Shown here: in pieces, positions 62,641-64,000 of the stretch | How positions within the stretch are numbered: position 1 is the stretch's first letter | Layout of the letters: each line of letters opens with the position of its first letter | NCBI RefSeq assembly: GCF_002368095.1 | Contig: NZ_AP018227.1 | Span: 5,047,782-5,111,781, forward strand | Origin: Calothrix parasitica NIES-267 | Lineage (GTDB): Bacteria; Cyanobacteriota; Cyanobacteriia; Cyanobacteriales; Nostocaceae | Length of the DNA stretch: 64,000 bases | Reading direction: 5' to 3' | Notes under the pieces: generated by a model | Told to the model about the DNA's origin: nothing | Seen by the model: only the letters and a program-made list of their open reading frames with translations | The model's database searches: none | Position numbers and translations under genes: made by a program

Positions 62641-64000
62641 TCACTGCTCACTGTTTACTGTTCTAACTGGTGCGCCATCGACAAGACGATTTTGACCCTG
62701 AGTAACTATGGATTCTCCAGCTTCGACTCCGCTAATAATTTGCTGTTGGGTAATACCTCTAATTCCTAGTTCTACTTTTCGCTTTTCGACTACTCCTTCA
62801 GAGTTGACTACAAAAACATAGGGTGTCTGGTCGCGGTAAACTACTGTATTTAAAGGAACCACAATCGCATTTGGTTCTTCTTCAACTGCAATCCATGTTA
62901 AAACTCGCTCACCATGTCTTATATTTTGCGTAGTTGAAGGATTAAGGCGAATTTTAGCTTCAATTGCTCGTCCTCCGGGACTAATGGCAGGGTTGACAGC
63001 AAACACCTCACCTTCAGCACGAGCGTTGGCAACTAAGGTTTCCTTGACAGTGTTTTCACCAACGGAATTATTTATATTATTTTTGAGATTATTTTCTGAA
63101 GCAACGTATGCTGTTTGGTCGGGTTCAACTTGCTCTCCGGTGGAACCTGCTAAATCTACAATCACTTCATACTGACTGGGGTCGATAACTACCATCGGTA
63201 TTCTTTCCAAAATTCCTTGGTAATCGCCGCCAAGTTGAGAACTTACAGCTTGAGGTGTGAAATATTCTCCTTCGGTGTAGTTAAGATAAGCCACAATACC
63301 GTCAAAGGGAGCGTAAATACTGGCACCTTCTAAAGCAACTTTTGCTTGAGTTAAACGTGCTTCGGCAGTGGTAATACTACTTGATGTGGCTTCAAGTTGT
63401 TCTTGAGCAGATATAACTCCGGCTTGTGCTGACTCTACTTGAGATTGAGCTGCTCCAACATCTGCTTCGGCATCTCGAACAGCGTTTTGACGGGTGTCAA
63501 ATTCCTGCCGAGCAATGGCTCCTTCGTTGATTAGTAAGCGATAGCGTTCGAGATTGGTAGCCGCTAAATTGCGAGCAGTTTGAGCTTTTTGTAATTGCGA
63601 TCGCGCTGTTGAAACTTGCGCTTTTGCTTGAGCAACATTCGCACGAGCCGCAGCCCTCTGTTTGCGTGCTTCAGCTATAGCAGCTTCAGCTTGTCGAACA
63701 TCAGCTACTAGTTTTCTATCGTCAACCCGTGCAAGTAATTCTCCCGATTTAACTCTATCCCCTTCTCGCAACCTTCTTCCGTTGCGACGAGCTAAGTAAG
63801 TTACGTCTCCTTCTACTTCAAAAGTTAGATGTTTGTATCTTGCTGCTCTGACTCTACCTTCACTCGAAACCCAAGCGCGGATTGGTTGTCTTTGAGCTTT
63901 CGTAGTTCGCACAGAAAATTTTGCAGTCTGGGTTGTAGATGTCTCTTCTTGAGATTGATTTTCCCAAGGACGAATTATTGTTACACCACCAGCCAATACA
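62641..64000 (-). CDS. RND membrane-fusion (adaptor) protein, 5' end cut
   Basis: At least 453 residues; the frame is open to the right edge, so the N-terminal signal/anchor is outside. GDVTYLARRNGRRLREGDRV starts the lipoyl half; residues ~70-210 are an Ala/Gln-rich α-hairpin coiled coil (AAARANVAQAKAQVSTARSQ); then IYAPFDGIVAYLNYTEGEYF is the second lipoyl half, followed by β-barrel and membrane-proximal domains (GERVLTWIAVEEEPNAIVVP). Matches HlyD/AcrA-type adaptors. Upstream partner of the RND pump. Confidence 0.85.
   Translation of the reverse strand, partial: VLAGGVTIIRPWENQSQEETSTTQTAKFSVRTTKAQRQPIRAWVSSEGRVRAARYKHLTFEVEGDVTYLARRNGRRLREGDRVKSGELLARVDDRKLVADVRQAEAAIAEARKQRAAARANVAQAKAQVSTARSQLQKAQTARNLAATNLERYRLLINEGAIARQEFDTRQNAVRDAEADVGAAQSQVESAQAGVISAQEQLEATSSSITTAEARLTQAKVALEGASIYAPFDGIVAYLNYTEGEYFTPQAVSSQLGGDYQGILERIPMVVIDPSQYEVIVDLAGSTGEQVEPDQTAYVASENNLKNNINNSVGENTVKETLVANARAEGEVFAVNPAISPGGRAIEAKIRLNPSTTQNIRHGERVLTWIAVEEEPNAIVVPLNTVVYRDQTPYVFVVNSEGVVEKRKVELGIRGITQQQIISGVEAGESIVTQGQNRLVDGAPVRTVNSEQ

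Overview
The window looks like a large mobile replicon of a filamentous, Nostocales-type cyanobacterium. Copies of the HIP1 octamer GCGATCGC occur throughout, DNA is AT-rich, and the short repeats (AATTCGT heptamers, GGGATTGGGCAT-type STRRs, CTCCCTCCGGGAGACGCTGCGC) and families such as Ycf46-type AAA ATPases and a group 2 sigma factor are typical of that group. There are no rRNA, tRNA or core housekeeping genes. A replication initiator, DnaB, a ParM-type actin, a ParA-like ATPase, a relaxase, a coupling protein and a type IV secretion system point to a conjugative plasmid; an integrative conjugative element is not excluded.

Layout. 0-1.9 kb: a nuclease-like gene cut by the window edge, a small HTH protein and a decayed ORF. 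1.9-4.1 kb: a replication module, an initiator with iteron-like repeats inside its own gene followed by dnaB and a strong terminator. 4.4-20.7 kb: a collinear plus-strand conjugation operon (VirB2-, B3-, B4-, B5-, B6-, B8-, B10- and B9-like proteins, exported unknowns, VirD4, then a Ycf46-like AAA+ ATPase). 20.8-23.4 kb: HNH nuclease pair and small accessory genes. 24.0-29.8 kb: MobV relaxase with a primase-like tail on the minus strand, an intergenic region with a convincing MobV oriT hairpin (TAGTGTGTTT loop), then ParM, a small ParR-like partner, an AT-hook ParA-like ATPase and a membrane protein. 30.1-35.2 kb: a 1264-residue protein with the signature motifs of the eukaryotic-RdRP / two-barrel RNA polymerase superfamily, followed by an orphan phage-type adenine methylase carrying four 126-bp repeats, each containing a palindrome also used as the dnaB terminator.

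36.4-41.7 kb: a Tn554-like transposon with three overlapping tyrosine recombinase genes plus a TnpC/DUF6262-like gene. A 7-bp direct repeat (ATAAACA) flanks it, and removing the element in silico rebuilds a continuous 67-codon ORF. 41.7-43.7 kb holds plasmid accessory genes, two of them apparently inactivated.

44-64 kb is signalling and envelope-stress cargo: two large hybrid histidine kinases (one a CheB-CheR-PAS-kinase-receiver fusion), DUF1269-like and Gly-rich stress proteins, a DsbA-like protein, a site-2 protease with CBS domains, a BON protein, a glycan-binding domain protein, a divergent group 2 sigma factor and an RND efflux pump with its adaptor (cut by the right edge). Together the left 43 kb replicate, segregate and transfer the element, while the right 20 kb look like adaptive cargo. 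All functional assignments are by reading motifs; no database search was run.
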